Shown here piece after piece: positions 37,478-46,092 of a DNA stretch of 64,000 nt (the first letter of the stretch is position 1; every line of letters begins with the position of its first letter). Source of the stretch: Pseudomonas brenneri (GTDB lineage: Bacteria; Pseudomonadota; Gammaproteobacteria; Pseudomonadales; Pseudomonadaceae); assembly GCF_007858285.1 (NCBI RefSeq), contig NZ_VFIL01000002.1, positions 496,001-560,000 on the forward strand, given 5' to 3'. The position numbers and the translations under genes were made by a program. Under the pieces are notes generated by a model. It had not been told where the DNA came from. It was given only the letters and a program-made list of their open reading frames with translations, and searched no databases.

Positions 37478-37726
37478 ATGGCACGTAAAGAGTTTGCCCA
37501 CCACGAAGCTGTTTCCGCCCTCGTGCGCGAAGACCAGGGTGGCTATAGCGCCGCCATTGCCGTCAAGGCACTGGATGGCATGAGCGCACCGCGCTTTCAC
37601 AAGATCCTTGATGGCCAACTGTTCAAGACTGCCGATGACGCCGATGATGCGGCGGCCCAGCAATTGGAGCGCTTGATCGATATCGATGAAGAGGGCCAGT
37701 TGGCCTGGGCGACCGCAACCAACTAA
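37478..37726 (+). CDS. Small hypothetical protein
   Basis: 82 residues from ATG 37478 with AGGA 8 bases upstream; ATG 37445 is an alternative adding MADFPLARTCN. No known domain is recognised. Acidic overall, with short regular stretches (DDADDAAAQQLERLIDIDEE) that look like a helical dimer tail. It lies 41 bases after the ABM gene on the same strand, so they may form a unit. A real gene is likely from codon use and the ribosome site. Confidence 0.6.
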   Translation: MARKEFAHHEAVSALVREDQGGYSAAIAVKALDGMSAPRFHKILDGQLFKTADDADDAAAQQLERLIDIDEEGQLAWATATN

Positions 37727-37764
37727 AGCACACCACCGCTCCCACAGTTTTGATTGCATTTCAG

Positions 37765-38397
37765 TCAGGGTTTGGTGGCGCCTGGGCGGTACATCTTGAA
37801 CAGCGCTTGCGGGCCCAGTTGGAAGTAATCCGCCGGGCCGCCACCGCGTAAAATCGGCTCGGCAGCAGCGGTGTCGTACACCCCGTCCTTGAGCAGCCAC
37901 TTGGCGATATGCACCGCGACCACTTCGCCGAGCACCAGCCAGCTAGGTACCAGTTCCTTGTCGGCCCGTTGCAGTTGAATGATCTGCGTGACCTTGCACT
38001 CGAACGACACCGGGCTCTCGCCCACCCGTGGTACGGCAATCACCTTGGACGCTACCGGCGTCAGCCCGGCCAGTTCAAACTCGTTGACCTCAGGTGAAAC
38101 GGCAGCGCAGCTCTGGTTCATCTGCTCGGCCAGTGGGCGCGTGGCCAGGTTCCAGACAAACTCGCCGGTCTGTTCGATATTCTTCAGGCTGTCTTTGCGC
38201 CCGACGCTGGAAAAACCAATGATCGGTGGAATGTAGTTGAATGCGTTGAAAAAACTGTAGGGCGCCAGGTTCAGGCGGCCTTCGTTGTCCTGGGACGAAA
38301 TCCAGCCAATCGGCCGTGGGCCGACGATGGCATTGAACGGGTCGTGGGGCAGGCCGTGGCCGTTGGCGGGTTCGTAGAAGTGGATGTCGTCAGGCAT
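37765..38397 (-). CDS. Flavin reductase-like FMN-binding protein
   Basis: 210 residues from ATG 38397 with AGGA 9 bases upstream (the frame continues to 38478 without a better site). The flavin-reductase-like split-barrel domain is clear: GPRPIGWISS near residue 27-36, LAPYSFFNAFNYIPPIIGFSS (about 45-65) and GEFVWNLAT. Such proteins supply reduced FMN or bind it as flavoenzymes; its partner is unknown. It is convergent with the small hypothetical gene, leaving 38 bases between. Confidence 0.87.
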   Translation of the reverse strand: MPDDIHFYEPANGHGLPHDPFNAIVGPRPIGWISSQDNEGRLNLAPYSFFNAFNYIPPIIGFSSVGRKDSLKNIEQTGEFVWNLATRPLAEQMNQSCAAVSPEVNEFELAGLTPVASKVIAVPRVGESPVSFECKVTQIIQLQRADKELVPSWLVLGEVVAVHIAKWLLKDGVYDTAAAEPILRGGGPADYFQLGPQALFKMYRPGATKP

Positions 38398-38484
38398 GGC
38401 CGGTGTTCCTGTTGCGGGGAAAAGCGCAATAGTGCAACCCCAAGGGCAAGATTTCCACAGACCGTATGGAATTTTCATTCATCG

Positions 38485-38500
38485 CCCACCTATTTTTCAC
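38485..38500 (+). promoter_or_regulatory. Candidate ColR box upstream of the COG4705 gene
   Basis: CCCACCTATTTTTCAC matches the recalled ColR motif at 15 of 16 positions (the eighth position is A, not a pyrimidine). It lies 82 bases before the ATG at 38583 and on the same strand, similar to the spacing at the two boxes near colRS. The motif is from memory and unverified here. Confidence 0.5.
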
Positions 38501-38582
38501 AGCTGCACGGCCAGTCTGCACGCCAGGTCGATACCCCCCATGAGTCGGCCTTTCGAGACTGAACTCTGGAGCCTTCTGCACA

Positions 38583-39338
38583 ATGAACAAACTTCCTCAG
38601 ATCACCCTGGCGTTCTGGGTCATGAAAATCTGTGCGACCACCCTGGGCGAAACCGCTGGGGACTTGTTGTCGATGACCCTGAACGTCGGGTATGCGATCA
38701 GTTCGATGATCCTGCTCAGTGTGTTCCTGATCACCTTGCTGACACAGTTGTGGTCGAAAACCTACAACCCGGTGCTGTACTGGATCGTAATCCTGTCGAC
38801 GAGCACGGCGGGCACCACAATGTCTGACTTTATGGATCGTACCCTGGGCCTTGGGTACGCTTCTGGTTCGATGATCCTGATTGTGCTGTTGCTGATGATC
38901 TTTGCCCTCTGGCACTTGAGCGGCGATTCGTTGAACGTGAACAAGGTCCAGACCCCGCGTGGCGAGCTGTTTTACTGGGTCGCCATCCTGCTCTCCAACA
39001 CTTTGGGCACGGCGCTGGGGGATTTCCTCGCCGATGACTCGGGGCTGGGCTTTGCCGGGGGCGCCATGTTGATCGGCGCGAGCATCCTGCTGGTGGTGGC
39101 GCTCAAGTACTGCACGACGGTTTCGTCGGTGGTGTTGTTCTGGGTCGCGTTTGTACTGACCCGTCCCTTTGGTGCGACCCTTGGGGACTTCCTGACCAAA
39201 CCCCATGAAAAGGGCGGCCTGGACTTTGGCACCGTTGGCTCGTCGGCGGTGTTGGCGGCGGTGCTGCTGGTGATGATCGCCGGCGCCTGGTATGTACAGC
39301 GCAGGGATAGCCGCCAGCCGGTGGCAGAGCTTTCCTGA
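38583..39338 (+). CDS. COG4705-family inner-membrane protein with four internal repeats
   Basis: 251 residues, almost entirely membrane helices (about eight). Four repeats of about 60 residues each carry a version of TxG-x3-D: TLGETAGD (residues about 20-27), TAGTTMSD (about 77-84), TLGTALGD (about 140-147) and PFGATLGD (about 198-205), each followed by a G-rich turn and hydrophobic stretch. This tandem duplication of a helix pair, with an acidic residue at the same place in each repeat, suggests a channel or transporter built from four units. Function is unknown to me. A candidate ColR box upstream would tie it to metal stress. It ends at a bidirectional terminator. Confidence 0.8.
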   Translation: MNKLPQITLAFWVMKICATTLGETAGDLLSMTLNVGYAISSMILLSVFLITLLTQLWSKTYNPVLYWIVILSTSTAGTTMSDFMDRTLGLGYASGSMILIVLLLMIFALWHLSGDSLNVNKVQTPRGELFYWVAILLSNTLGTALGDFLADDSGLGFAGGAMLIGASILLVVALKYCTTVSSVVLFWVAFVLTRPFGATLGDFLTKPHEKGGLDFGTVGSSAVLAAVLLVMIAGAWYVQRRDSRQPVAELS

Positions 39339-39345
39339 CACGATG

Positions 39346-39386
39346 AAAAAAGGGGCCATGTCATTGGCTGACATGGCCCCTTTTTT
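39346..39386. terminator. Bidirectional terminator between COG4705 gene and kgtP
   Basis: AAAAAAGGGGCCATGTCA pairs with TGACATGGCCCCTTTTTT around TTGGC. Both strands end in a T run, so it serves the converging genes on both sides. Confidence 0.94.
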
Positions 39387-39401
39387 ACACCAGGCGAACG
39401 G

Positions 39402-40721
39402 TCAGTCCGTGGTAATCCGCGAGTGCTTGCGGGTGTCTTTCATGGTGATGTAGACCAGCAACGACACGGCAATACACGCCGTCACATACCAGTAGTAGCC
39501 GGTTTCCATGCCGATACTCTTGAACCACAGGGCGATGTATTCAGCGGTACCGCCGAAGATCGACACAGTCAGCGCGTAAGGCAGGCCTACACCCAGTGCG
39601 CGGATTTCGGTAGGGAACAGTTCGGCCTTCACCACGGCATTGATCGAGGTGTAGCCGCTGACGATGATCAGCGCCGCCATGATCAGGAAGAACGCGCCCC
39701 ACCAGGTCTGCACGGTGTGCAGGGTGGTGAGGATCGGTACGGTGAATAGCGTCCCGAGGATACCGAAGGCGATCAGGATCGGCCGGCGACCAATCTTGTC
39801 CGACAGGCCGCCGACGATCGGTTGCAGGCACATGAACAGGAACAGTGTGGCTGCAGAAATGGTGGTGGAGTCGGAAATGCTCATGCCGACGGTGTTCACC
39901 AGGTACTTCTGCATGTAGGTGGTGTAGGTGTAGAAGGCCAGGGTGCCGCCCATGGTCAGGCCGACCACGGTCATCAGTTCCTTGGGGTGGCGCATCAAGG
40001 TGCGCATGGCGCTTTCCTTGGCTTTTTCCTTCTTGGTGAACGATTCGGTTTCTTCCATGCCGCGTCGCAGGTACAGCGCTACGACCGCACACAGGGCGCC
40101 AATGGCGAACGGGATACGCCAGCCCCAGGCGTACAGTTGTTCGGTAGTCAGGGTTTGTTGCAGCACGATCAGCACGCCGAGGGCTATGAGCTGGCCGGAG
40201 ATCAGGGTCACGTACTGGAAGCTGGAGTAGAAACCACGACGTTCTTTGGTCGCCATCTCGCTGAGGTAAGTGGCTGAGGTGCCGTATTCGCCGCCGACCG
40301 ACAGGCCCTGCAGCAAACGGGCAAATACCAGCAGGATCGGCGCGCCGATGCCGATGACTTCATAGCCAGGGCTCAGGGCAATCAGCAATGAGCCGAAGCA
40401 CATTAGGTAGACCGAGGCCATCAAGGCCTTTTTACGCCCGACTTTGTCAGCGTAGAGGCCCATCAACCAGCCGCCAATCGGGCGCATCAAAAAGCCCACG
40501 GCGAAGATCGCGGCGGTGTTGAGCAGTTGGGCAGTGGTGTCGCCTTTGGGGAAGAAGGCTTTGGCGAAGTACAGCGAGAAGGCGGCGTAGACGTACCAGT
40601 CGTACCACTCGACCATGTTGCCGACCGATCCGCTGAAGATCGACTTGATCCGGCTGGAGGTAGTGCGTTCTTTTGCCGGCACGGCAGCCGACCCCAGAGG
40701 CAGGGAATTGGAGTTATCCAT
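39402..40721 (-). CDS. kgtP: Alpha-ketoglutarate/dicarboxylate proton symporter (MHS family of MFS)
   Basis: 439 residues from ATG 40721 (AAGGA, 7 bases); the first ATG at 40736 has no site. The MHS family signature GNMVEWYDWYVYA (about residues 35-47) and the MFS motif DKVGRKKAL (about 91-99) are intact, with twelve helices. The sequence fits the KgtP/PA5530-type alpha-ketoglutarate permease. It sits beside MifRS-like regulators and behind a sigma-54 promoter, as expected for induction by external C5-dicarboxylate. I infer the substrate from that context. Confidence 0.85.
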   Translation of the reverse strand: MDNSNSLPLGSAAVPAKERTTSSRIKSIFSGSVGNMVEWYDWYVYAAFSLYFAKAFFPKGDTTAQLLNTAAIFAVGFLMRPIGGWLMGLYADKVGRKKALMASVYLMCFGSLLIALSPGYEVIGIGAPILLVFARLLQGLSVGGEYGTSATYLSEMATKERRGFYSSFQYVTLISGQLIALGVLIVLQQTLTTEQLYAWGWRIPFAIGALCAVVALYLRRGMEETESFTKKEKAKESAMRTLMRHPKELMTVVGLTMGGTLAFYTYTTYMQKYLVNTVGMSISDSTTISAATLFLFMCLQPIVGGLSDKIGRRPILIAFGILGTLFTVPILTTLHTVQTWWGAFFLIMAALIIVSGYTSINAVVKAELFPTEIRALGVGLPYALTVSIFGGTAEYIALWFKSIGMETGYYWYVTACIAVSLLVYITMKDTRKHSRITTD

Positions 40722-40784
40722 TGAAGGATCCTTCATGTCATTGTTTTTGTGGAGCGCGCGTCAGCGCAGCCTGGTTGGGGCTAT

Positions 40785-40801
40785 AGCAGGAGCTGTGCCA
40801 A
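40785..40801 (-). promoter_or_regulatory. Sigma-54 (-24/-12) promoter of kgtP
   Basis: On the minus strand TTGGCACAGCTCCTGCT matches YTGGCACG-N4-TTGCW: GG at -24 and GC at -12 at the right spacing. The expected start is near 40774, giving a leader of about 50 bases to the kgtP ATG at 40721. Confidence 0.88.
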
Positions 40802-40843
40802 TTGGCTGAAGGCCCGTTCTAGAAGGGTGTAGGAATTTTTTTG

Positions 40844-40889
40844 AGCGGAAAGCCGCTGATGATTTTTTGGTGGTGAGCGGAAATCCGCT
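40844..40889. promoter_or_regulatory. Two palindromic enhancer sites for the MifR-like activator
   Basis: AGCGGAAAGCCGCT (40844-40857) and AGCGGAAATCCGCT (40876-40889) are near-identical palindromes with centres 32 bases (three helical turns) apart. They lie 43-104 bases upstream of the -24 element, the usual range for sigma-54 enhancers, and immediately after the stop of the mifR-like gene. Confidence 0.8.
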
Positions 40890-40915
40890 TATGGCGGTTG
40901 TCCTCATGAGCCCCC

Positions 40916-42250
40916 TCAATCCATCGCAAGAAACATCTCCCGGGTCAGCCCATGCCGCTGCATCTTTTCATTGAAGGTGCGCCGTGGCAGTTGCAGCTCG
41001 GCCAGCACGGCCTTGATATCGCCTTTATGCCGGGTCAATGCGGCTTTCAGGCAGTGGGCCTCGAACGCTTCCTGCTGCGCGGCCAGGGATTGCCCTGCCT
41101 CGATACCTTCCGGCTCCGGTTCACCCAGGCCCAGCACCTGGCGTTCGGCAACGTTGGCCAACTCGCGCACGTTGCCCGGCCAGTCATGGCTCAGCAGCCG
41201 CCCCAGTTGCGGCCCGCTGAGTGGCGCGGCATCCCGGCCCAGGCGCTCGGCGGCGCTCTGGGTGAAGTGTTCGAACAGTAGCGGAATGTCTTCGCGGCGC
41301 TCGCGCAACGGCGGCAGGCGCAATTGCGCAACGGTCAGGCGATAAGCCAGGTCTTCACGAAAGCGGCCGGCGCGGGCTTCGTCCAGCAGGTCGGGCTTGG
41401 TCGCGGCGATGATGCGCAGGTCCACCTTGATGCTCTGGTTGGAGCCCAGGCGTTCGAGTTTCTGCTCCTGCAGCACCCGCAGCAGCTTGACCTGCTGGGC
41501 CAGGGGCATGCTTTCGATCTCGTCGAGAAACAGCGTGCCGCCGTCGGCGTACTCCAGTTTGCCGATGCGCTTGCCCTGGGCGCCGGTGAAGGCGCCGCTT
41601 TCATGGCCAAACAGTTCGGCTTCAAACAGTTGCTCGGGGATCGCCGCACAGTTGAGGGCGACAAACGGCTTCTTCGCCCGGGGGCCGAAGTCGTGCAGGC
41701 AACGGGCGACCAACTCCTTGCCGCTGCCGGTTTCGCCACGGATCAGCACGTTGACCGGCAAGGCCGCCAAATCCAGGACTTGGCGTCGCAACGTTTGCAG
41801 GCTGCGGGACACCCCCAGCAGGCTCGATTCGAGCTTGGCCCGATGATCGGCCTGTTGGTGCAGGCGGCGGTTTTCCAGGATCAGGCCGCGCTTGTCCAGG
41901 GCTCGGCGCAGGCCGGCGAGCAGGGCGTCGGGGCTGAAGGGCTTTTCGAGGAAATCGTAGGCGCCGTCGCGCATGGCTTCGACGGCCATGGGGACGTCGC
42001 CATGACCGGTCAGCAGGATCACCGGCAGGTCGGCATCGCGTCGTTGCACCTCGGCCAGCAGCTCCAGGCCACTGAGGCCCGGCATGCGCACGTCACTGAG
42101 AATCACCCCGGGGAAATCCCTGGGCAGGTGAGCCAGGCAGTCCTCGGCACGGCTGAACAGTTGCACCTCAAAACCAGAGAGGCTCAGCCACTGTTCGACG
42201 GCCGTGCGGATGCTGGCCTCGTCATCAACCACGATCACCGCGTTCAGCAT
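40916..42250 (-). CDS. mifR: Sigma-54-dependent response regulator, MifR/DctD-like
   Basis: 444 residues. The receiver domain has the phosphoacceptor D53 (VILSDVRMPG); the AAA+ domain has Walker A GETGSGKE (about 168-175), the sigma-54-binding GAFTGA loop and Walker B LFLDEIES; a Fis-type helix-turn-helix (AVLAELQLPRRTFNEKM) ends the protein. It activates the downstream permease promoter when phosphorylated by the kinase gene that overlaps it by 7 bases. Resembles MifR of P. aeruginosa and the DctD class; which ligand is sensed is inferred from the permease. Confidence 0.87.
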   Translation of the reverse strand: MLNAVIVVDDEASIRTAVEQWLSLSGFEVQLFSRAEDCLAHLPRDFPGVILSDVRMPGLSGLELLAEVQRRDADLPVILLTGHGDVPMAVEAMRDGAYDFLEKPFSPDALLAGLRRALDKRGLILENRRLHQQADHRAKLESSLLGVSRSLQTLRRQVLDLAALPVNVLIRGETGSGKELVARCLHDFGPRAKKPFVALNCAAIPEQLFEAELFGHESGAFTGAQGKRIGKLEYADGGTLFLDEIESMPLAQQVKLLRVLQEQKLERLGSNQSIKVDLRIIAATKPDLLDEARAGRFREDLAYRLTVAQLRLPPLRERREDIPLLFEHFTQSAAERLGRDAAPLSGPQLGRLLSHDWPGNVRELANVAERQVLGLGEPEPEGIEAGQSLAAQQEAFEAHCLKAALTRHKGDIKAVLAELQLPRRTFNEKMQRHGLTREMFLAMD

Positions 42251-44010
42251 AGGTCCGGCGCCTCCAGCGCAATGGGCAGGGTCAGGGTGAAGACGGCGCC
42301 GTCGCCGTGGTTGGCAGCACTCAAGCGTCCCCCCAGTTCATGCACGATAGCGTAGGACACCGCCAACCCGAGCCCGAGGCCGTCACCCACCGGTTTGGTG
42401 GTGAAGAACGGGTCGAACACATTATTCAGGTGTTCCTCGGCAATGCCGCCGCCGCTGTCGCTCACACTCAAGTGCCACAGTTGTTGATCGGCATGCAGGC
42501 GGATTTCCAGGCGTTTGTGCGGCGCGTTGGCCATGGCATCGAGGGCATTGCGCAACAGGTTGATCAGCACTTGTTCGAGGCGAATGGCATCACCACGCAC
42601 CCAGGCTGGGCGGGTCAGGTCGAGCACGATGCTGATGGCTTCGTCGCGCAGGCGGGCGTCGAGCAAATGCAGGGACTGGTCGACCACGGTCGCCAGGTCC
42701 AGGCGTTCGCGCAGGCCGCTGGGGCTTTTGCGGGCGAAGGTCTTGAGGTGGCCAGTGAGGCCTGCCATGCGGGTGAGCATATCGTCCAGGGGCGTCAGCG
42801 CCTGGTAAGCGTCATCGATGCGCCCGTGATCGAGCAGCAGGCGCAAGGTGGCCAGTTGCATGCGCTGGGCAGTCAGTGGCTGGTTGATTTCATGGGCCAG
42901 GGCCGCAGACATCTGTCCCAGTGCTGCCAGCTTGGCCGATTGCACCAGGCCATCCTGGGCGGTGCGCAAGGCCTGGGTGCGCTCTTCCACCAGGCGCTCC
43001 AGTTCTTCGCGGCTGCGCTGGCGCAAACGGGCCAGGCGCCAGCGTTGGGTCAGGAACAACAGCAGGAACACCAGTGCCAGCCACAGGCCGGCGGCGGCGA
43101 GCCCAGCATTACGCTGATCTTCAAAGGCGACCTGGGGTTTGCGCAGTAAGTGCAGGGTCCAGCCTTCGGCTTTGAGGGGCAGGGATTCCCAGATGTAGTT
43201 GGCGTTGCCTGCGGGGCCGGCCACACGCACCAGGTGACTGTTTTCGTCGAAGCGCTGCAAGGTCTGAGTGTCCAGGGGCAGCAGTTGTTTCTTGTCGTAT
43301 TGGCGCGTGGCCTTGAGTTCAGCCAGATCGTTGGCCGACAGCGGGCGCAGGTTGCGGTAACGCCATCCGGGTTTATTGGCGATAAATACAATGCCCCGTG
43401 CATCACTGACCAGCAGCAGGTCATCGCCCTGGGCCCACTCGCGTTCCAGTTCCGGGAACTCCAGCTTGACCACCATGGCGCCAATGAACTGCTCCTGCTC
43501 ATCCACTACCGCGCAGGAAAGGAAATACCCCGGGATCCCGGTGGTCACCCCCACCGCATAAAAACGCCCGGTGCCCTGGCTGCGGGTCTGGCTGAAGTAG
43601 GGGCGAAACGCATAGTTGTGGCCGACATAGCTGCTGGGCAGGCGCCAGTTACTGGCAGCCACGGCCAGCCCGGTACGGTCCATCAATTCCAGGGTCGAAG
43701 ACTGCGCGGCGCCGTTGATACGTTCCAGCTTGTGGTTGAGCACGTCCTGGGTCGCCGGATCCAGTGGGCCTTTCAAGGCGCGGATCATTTCCGAATCCAG
43801 GGCCAGCACGGCGGGCAGGGCGCGGTAACGTTCGATCAGGGTGTGCAAGGAGTTGGCATACAGTGCCAACTGCTGGTTCGCGCGCCCGGCATCGTCCACC
43901 AGTGACTGGCGTTCGGCCTGGCGGATGGCCACGCTGGCCGCCAGGACGGCACCGGCAATAATCAGCAGGGAGTAGAAGGTCAGACGCAATGGGCGAGGGA
44001 TCGCGATCAT
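42244..44010 (-). CDS. mifS: Sensor histidine kinase, MifS/DctB-like
   Basis: 588 residues from ATG 44010 (a longer frame to 44052 or 44241 runs into a REP-rich region and is not credible; the ribosome site is weak). Layout: helix (about 10-30), periplasmic double-PAS/dCache-like sensor of about 250 residues, helix (about 290-310), a coiled stretch (RLRQRSREELERLVEERTQAL), HisKA with ALAHEINQPLTAQRMQL (phosphoacceptor His about 378), and an ATPase domain (DSGGGIAEEH, GLGLGLAVSY). The HEINQPL form is that of DctB/NtrB-like kinases. Dicarboxylate binding is inferred from the family and the permease. Confidence 0.86.
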   Translation of the reverse strand: MIAIPRPLRLTFYSLLIIAGAVLAASVAIRQAERQSLVDDAGRANQQLALYANSLHTLIERYRALPAVLALDSEMIRALKGPLDPATQDVLNHKLERINGAAQSSTLELMDRTGLAVAASNWRLPSSYVGHNYAFRPYFSQTRSQGTGRFYAVGVTTGIPGYFLSCAVVDEQEQFIGAMVVKLEFPELEREWAQGDDLLLVSDARGIVFIANKPGWRYRNLRPLSANDLAELKATRQYDKKQLLPLDTQTLQRFDENSHLVRVAGPAGNANYIWESLPLKAEGWTLHLLRKPQVAFEDQRNAGLAAAGLWLALVFLLLFLTQRWRLARLRQRSREELERLVEERTQALRTAQDGLVQSAKLAALGQMSAALAHEINQPLTAQRMQLATLRLLLDHGRIDDAYQALTPLDDMLTRMAGLTGHLKTFARKSPSGLRERLDLATVVDQSLHLLDARLRDEAISIVLDLTRPAWVRGDAIRLEQVLINLLRNALDAMANAPHKRLEIRLHADQQLWHLSVSDSGGGIAEEHLNNVFDPFFTTKPVGDGLGLGLAVSYAIVHELGGRLSAANHGDGAVFTLTLPIALEAPDLC

Positions 44011-44101
44011 ACGAGAATGAGCAGCTGCAGTAGGGGGCGAGCACCATAACATGTGCTGCTTGGATCTTGTGGCGAACGGGCTGGTGTGACAGCTGGGCTT
44101 G

Positions 44102-44191
44102 TGTGGGAGAGGGCTTGCTCGCGAAAGCAGTGTGTCATTCAACGCATCCAGCGCCTGATTCAGCGCTTTCGCGAGCAAGCCCGCTCCCACA
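44102..44191. repeat. REP doublet, TGTGGGAG...GCTTGCTCGCGAAAGC type
   Basis: The left arm TGTGGGAGAGGGCTTGCTCG pairs with CGAGCAAGCCCGCTCCCACA around a spacer that contains CAGCGC. It sits between the kinase start and the fumarase terminator. Confidence 0.92.
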
Positions 44192-44213
44192 TGACTGCGT
44201 TTGCAGCGACCAC

Positions 44214-44252
44214 AAAAAAGGCGACTGCGGCATGGAGCCACAGTCGCCTTTT
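44214..44252 (-). terminator. Terminator of the fumarase gene
   Basis: On the minus strand AAAAGGCGACTGTGGCT pairs with the GCCGCAGTCGCC region, followed by six T (44214-44219 in reverse). It begins about 20 bases after the fumarase stop. Confidence 0.93.
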
Positions 44253-44270
44253 ATCCTTGCTGGGAGGTGC

Positions 44271-45794
44271 TTACTGCACTTCTACCGCCAGGCTCTCACT
44301 GATCTTTTGCTGCCAGATGGCAGGACCTGTGATGTGTACCGACTCACCGTTGCTGTCGACTGCAACAGTCACCGGCATGTCTTTGACGTCGAACTCGTAG
44401 ATCGCTTCCATGCCCAGTTCGGCGAACGCCACCACACGCGACTTCTTGATGGCTTGCGCCACCAGGTAAGCCGCGCCGCCGACGGCCATCAGGTACACGG
44501 CCTTGTGGTCCTTGATTGCTTCGATGGCGGTCGGGCCACGCTCGGATTTGCCGATCATGCCCAGCAGGCCAGTCTGTTCAAGGATCTGGCGGGTGAACTT
44601 GTCCATCCGCGTAGCAGTGGTCGGGCCAGCCGGGCCAACCACTTCTTCGCGCACCGGATCGACCGGGCCGACGTAGTAGATGAAACGACCCTTGAGGTCG
44701 ACCGGCAGGGTTTCGCCCTTGTTCAGCATCTCGACCATGCGCTTGTGCGCTGCGTCGCGACCGGTGAGCATCTTGCCGTTGAGCAGCACGGTTTCGCCCG
44801 GTTTCCAGCTCTGCACATCTTCCGGGGTCAGGGTGTCGAGGTTGACCCGACGCGCCGACGGGCCGGCTTCCCAGACGATTTCCGGGTAGGCGTCCAGAGG
44901 TGGCGCTTCCTGGGCAACCGGGCCGGAACCGTCGAGCACAAAGTGCGTGTGACGGGTGGCAGCGCAGTTGGGGATCATGCACACCGGCAGGGAGGCGGCG
45001 TGGGTCGGGTAGTCCATGATCTTCACGTCGAGCACGGTGGTCAGGCCACCCAGGCCCTGGGCACCGATGCCCAGTTGGTTGACCTTCTCGAACAGCTCCA
45101 GGCGCATCTCTTCGATACGGTTGGACGGGCCGCGCTTTTTCAGCTCGTGAATGTCGATGGATTCCATCAACACTTCCTTGGCCATCACTGCGGCTTTCTC
45201 GGCGGTGCCGCCGATGCCGATGCCGAGCATGCCCGGTGGGCACCAGCCGGCGCCCATGGTCGGAACGGTCTTGAGCACCCAGTCGACGATCGAGTCGGAC
45301 GGGTTGAGCATGGCCATTTTCGACTTGTTCTCGGAACCGCCACCCTTGGCCGCCACGTCCACTTCCACGGTGTTACCCGGGACGATGGAGTAGTGGATCA
45401 CCGCAGGGGTGTTGTCCTTGGTGTTCTTCCTGCTACCTGCCGGGTCGGCGAGGATCGAGGCCCGCAGGACGTTTTCCGGCAGGTTGTAGGCGCGACGCAC
45501 GCCTTCGTTGATCATGTCGTCCAGGCTCATGGTGGCGCCATCCCAGCGCACGTCCATGCCGACACGGACGAACACGGTGACGATCCCGGTGTCCTGGCAG
45601 ATCGGGCGGTGGCCGGTGGCACACATGCGCGAGTTGATCAGGATCTGGGCCATGGAGTCACGGGCTGCCGGCGATTCTTCGCGCAGATAGGCCTCGTGCA
45701 TCGCCTGGATGAAGTCAACGGGGTGGTAGTAGGAAATGAATTGCAGGGCGTCGGCAACGCTCTGAATCAGGTCGTCTTGCTTGATCACGGTCAT
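44271..45794 (-). CDS. fumA: Fumarate hydratase, class I ([4Fe-4S])
   Basis: 507 residues from ATG 45794 (GAGGAG 8 bases upstream); the frame to 45821 has no better start. Class I oxygen-sensitive fumarase: CATGHRPICQDTG (Cys about 105-114), the alpha-subunit-like region, and CMIPNCAATRHTHFVLDG with further cluster Cys (about 280-290) are all present. It interconverts fumarate and malate in the citric-acid cycle. A strong 14-bp stem-loop lies 33-75 bases upstream in its leader. Gene order fumarase, ferredoxin reductase, enoyl-CoA hydratase, pykA resembles PA4333-PA4329 as I recall it. Confidence 0.93.
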   Translation of the reverse strand: MTVIKQDDLIQSVADALQFISYYHPVDFIQAMHEAYLREESPAARDSMAQILINSRMCATGHRPICQDTGIVTVFVRVGMDVRWDGATMSLDDMINEGVRRAYNLPENVLRASILADPAGSRKNTKDNTPAVIHYSIVPGNTVEVDVAAKGGGSENKSKMAMLNPSDSIVDWVLKTVPTMGAGWCPPGMLGIGIGGTAEKAAVMAKEVLMESIDIHELKKRGPSNRIEEMRLELFEKVNQLGIGAQGLGGLTTVLDVKIMDYPTHAASLPVCMIPNCAATRHTHFVLDGSGPVAQEAPPLDAYPEIVWEAGPSARRVNLDTLTPEDVQSWKPGETVLLNGKMLTGRDAAHKRMVEMLNKGETLPVDLKGRFIYYVGPVDPVREEVVGPAGPTTATRMDKFTRQILEQTGLLGMIGKSERGPTAIEAIKDHKAVYLMAVGGAAYLVAQAIKKSRVVAFAELGMEAIYEFDVKDMPVTVAVDSNGESVHITGPAIWQQKISESLAVEVQ

Positions 45795-45826
45795 GAGTCG
45801 CGCTCCTCTATAAGGGAACATTCAAT

Positions 45827-45869
45827 AAAGGTGGCTTCAGTGTTGCGTCGGTCGGCTGAAGCCACCTTT
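45827..45869 (-). promoter_or_regulatory. Strong hairpin in the leader region of the fumarase gene
   Basis: AAAGGTGGCTTCAG (45827-45840) and CTGAAGCCACCTTT (45856-45869) are perfect 14-base inverted arms around 15 bases. It lies 33-75 bases upstream of the fumarase ATG. There is no strong T run on either side, so it is not a plain terminator. It may be a leader structure or operator; function unknown. Confidence 0.45.
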
Positions 45870-45979
45870 CCAAGGCACGCCAAGTGGTGCAGGCGCGACG
45901 CTAAAAAGGCGCGGCAGTATAACCCGGCGCGGTGGCCGATACACCCGACGATGGTCACGAATGGCTGGCTCGATTTAGC

Positions 45980-46079
45980 TGTAGGAGCGAGCTTGCTCGC
46001 GAAAAACGTGAATCTGGTGGGTTTCGTCAGACAGCCCGCGCTATCGTTAGCGACATTCGCGAGCAAGCTCGCTCCTACA
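45980..46079. repeat. REP doublet, TGTAGGAGCGAG type
   Basis: Intact inverted arms; the spacer carries CGCTATCGTTAGCG, i.e. the CGATAACG motif of the other doublets in reverse orientation. It ends 13 bases before the next start codon, in the gap between fumarase and the ferredoxin reductase. Confidence 0.93.
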
Positions 46080-46092
46080 GTTGAAGAGTTTT

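Noticed and set aside
42244..44241. Extended start of the MifS-like kinase
   Set aside because: The extension beyond 44052 is REP-derived and the first helix begins just after ATG 44010.
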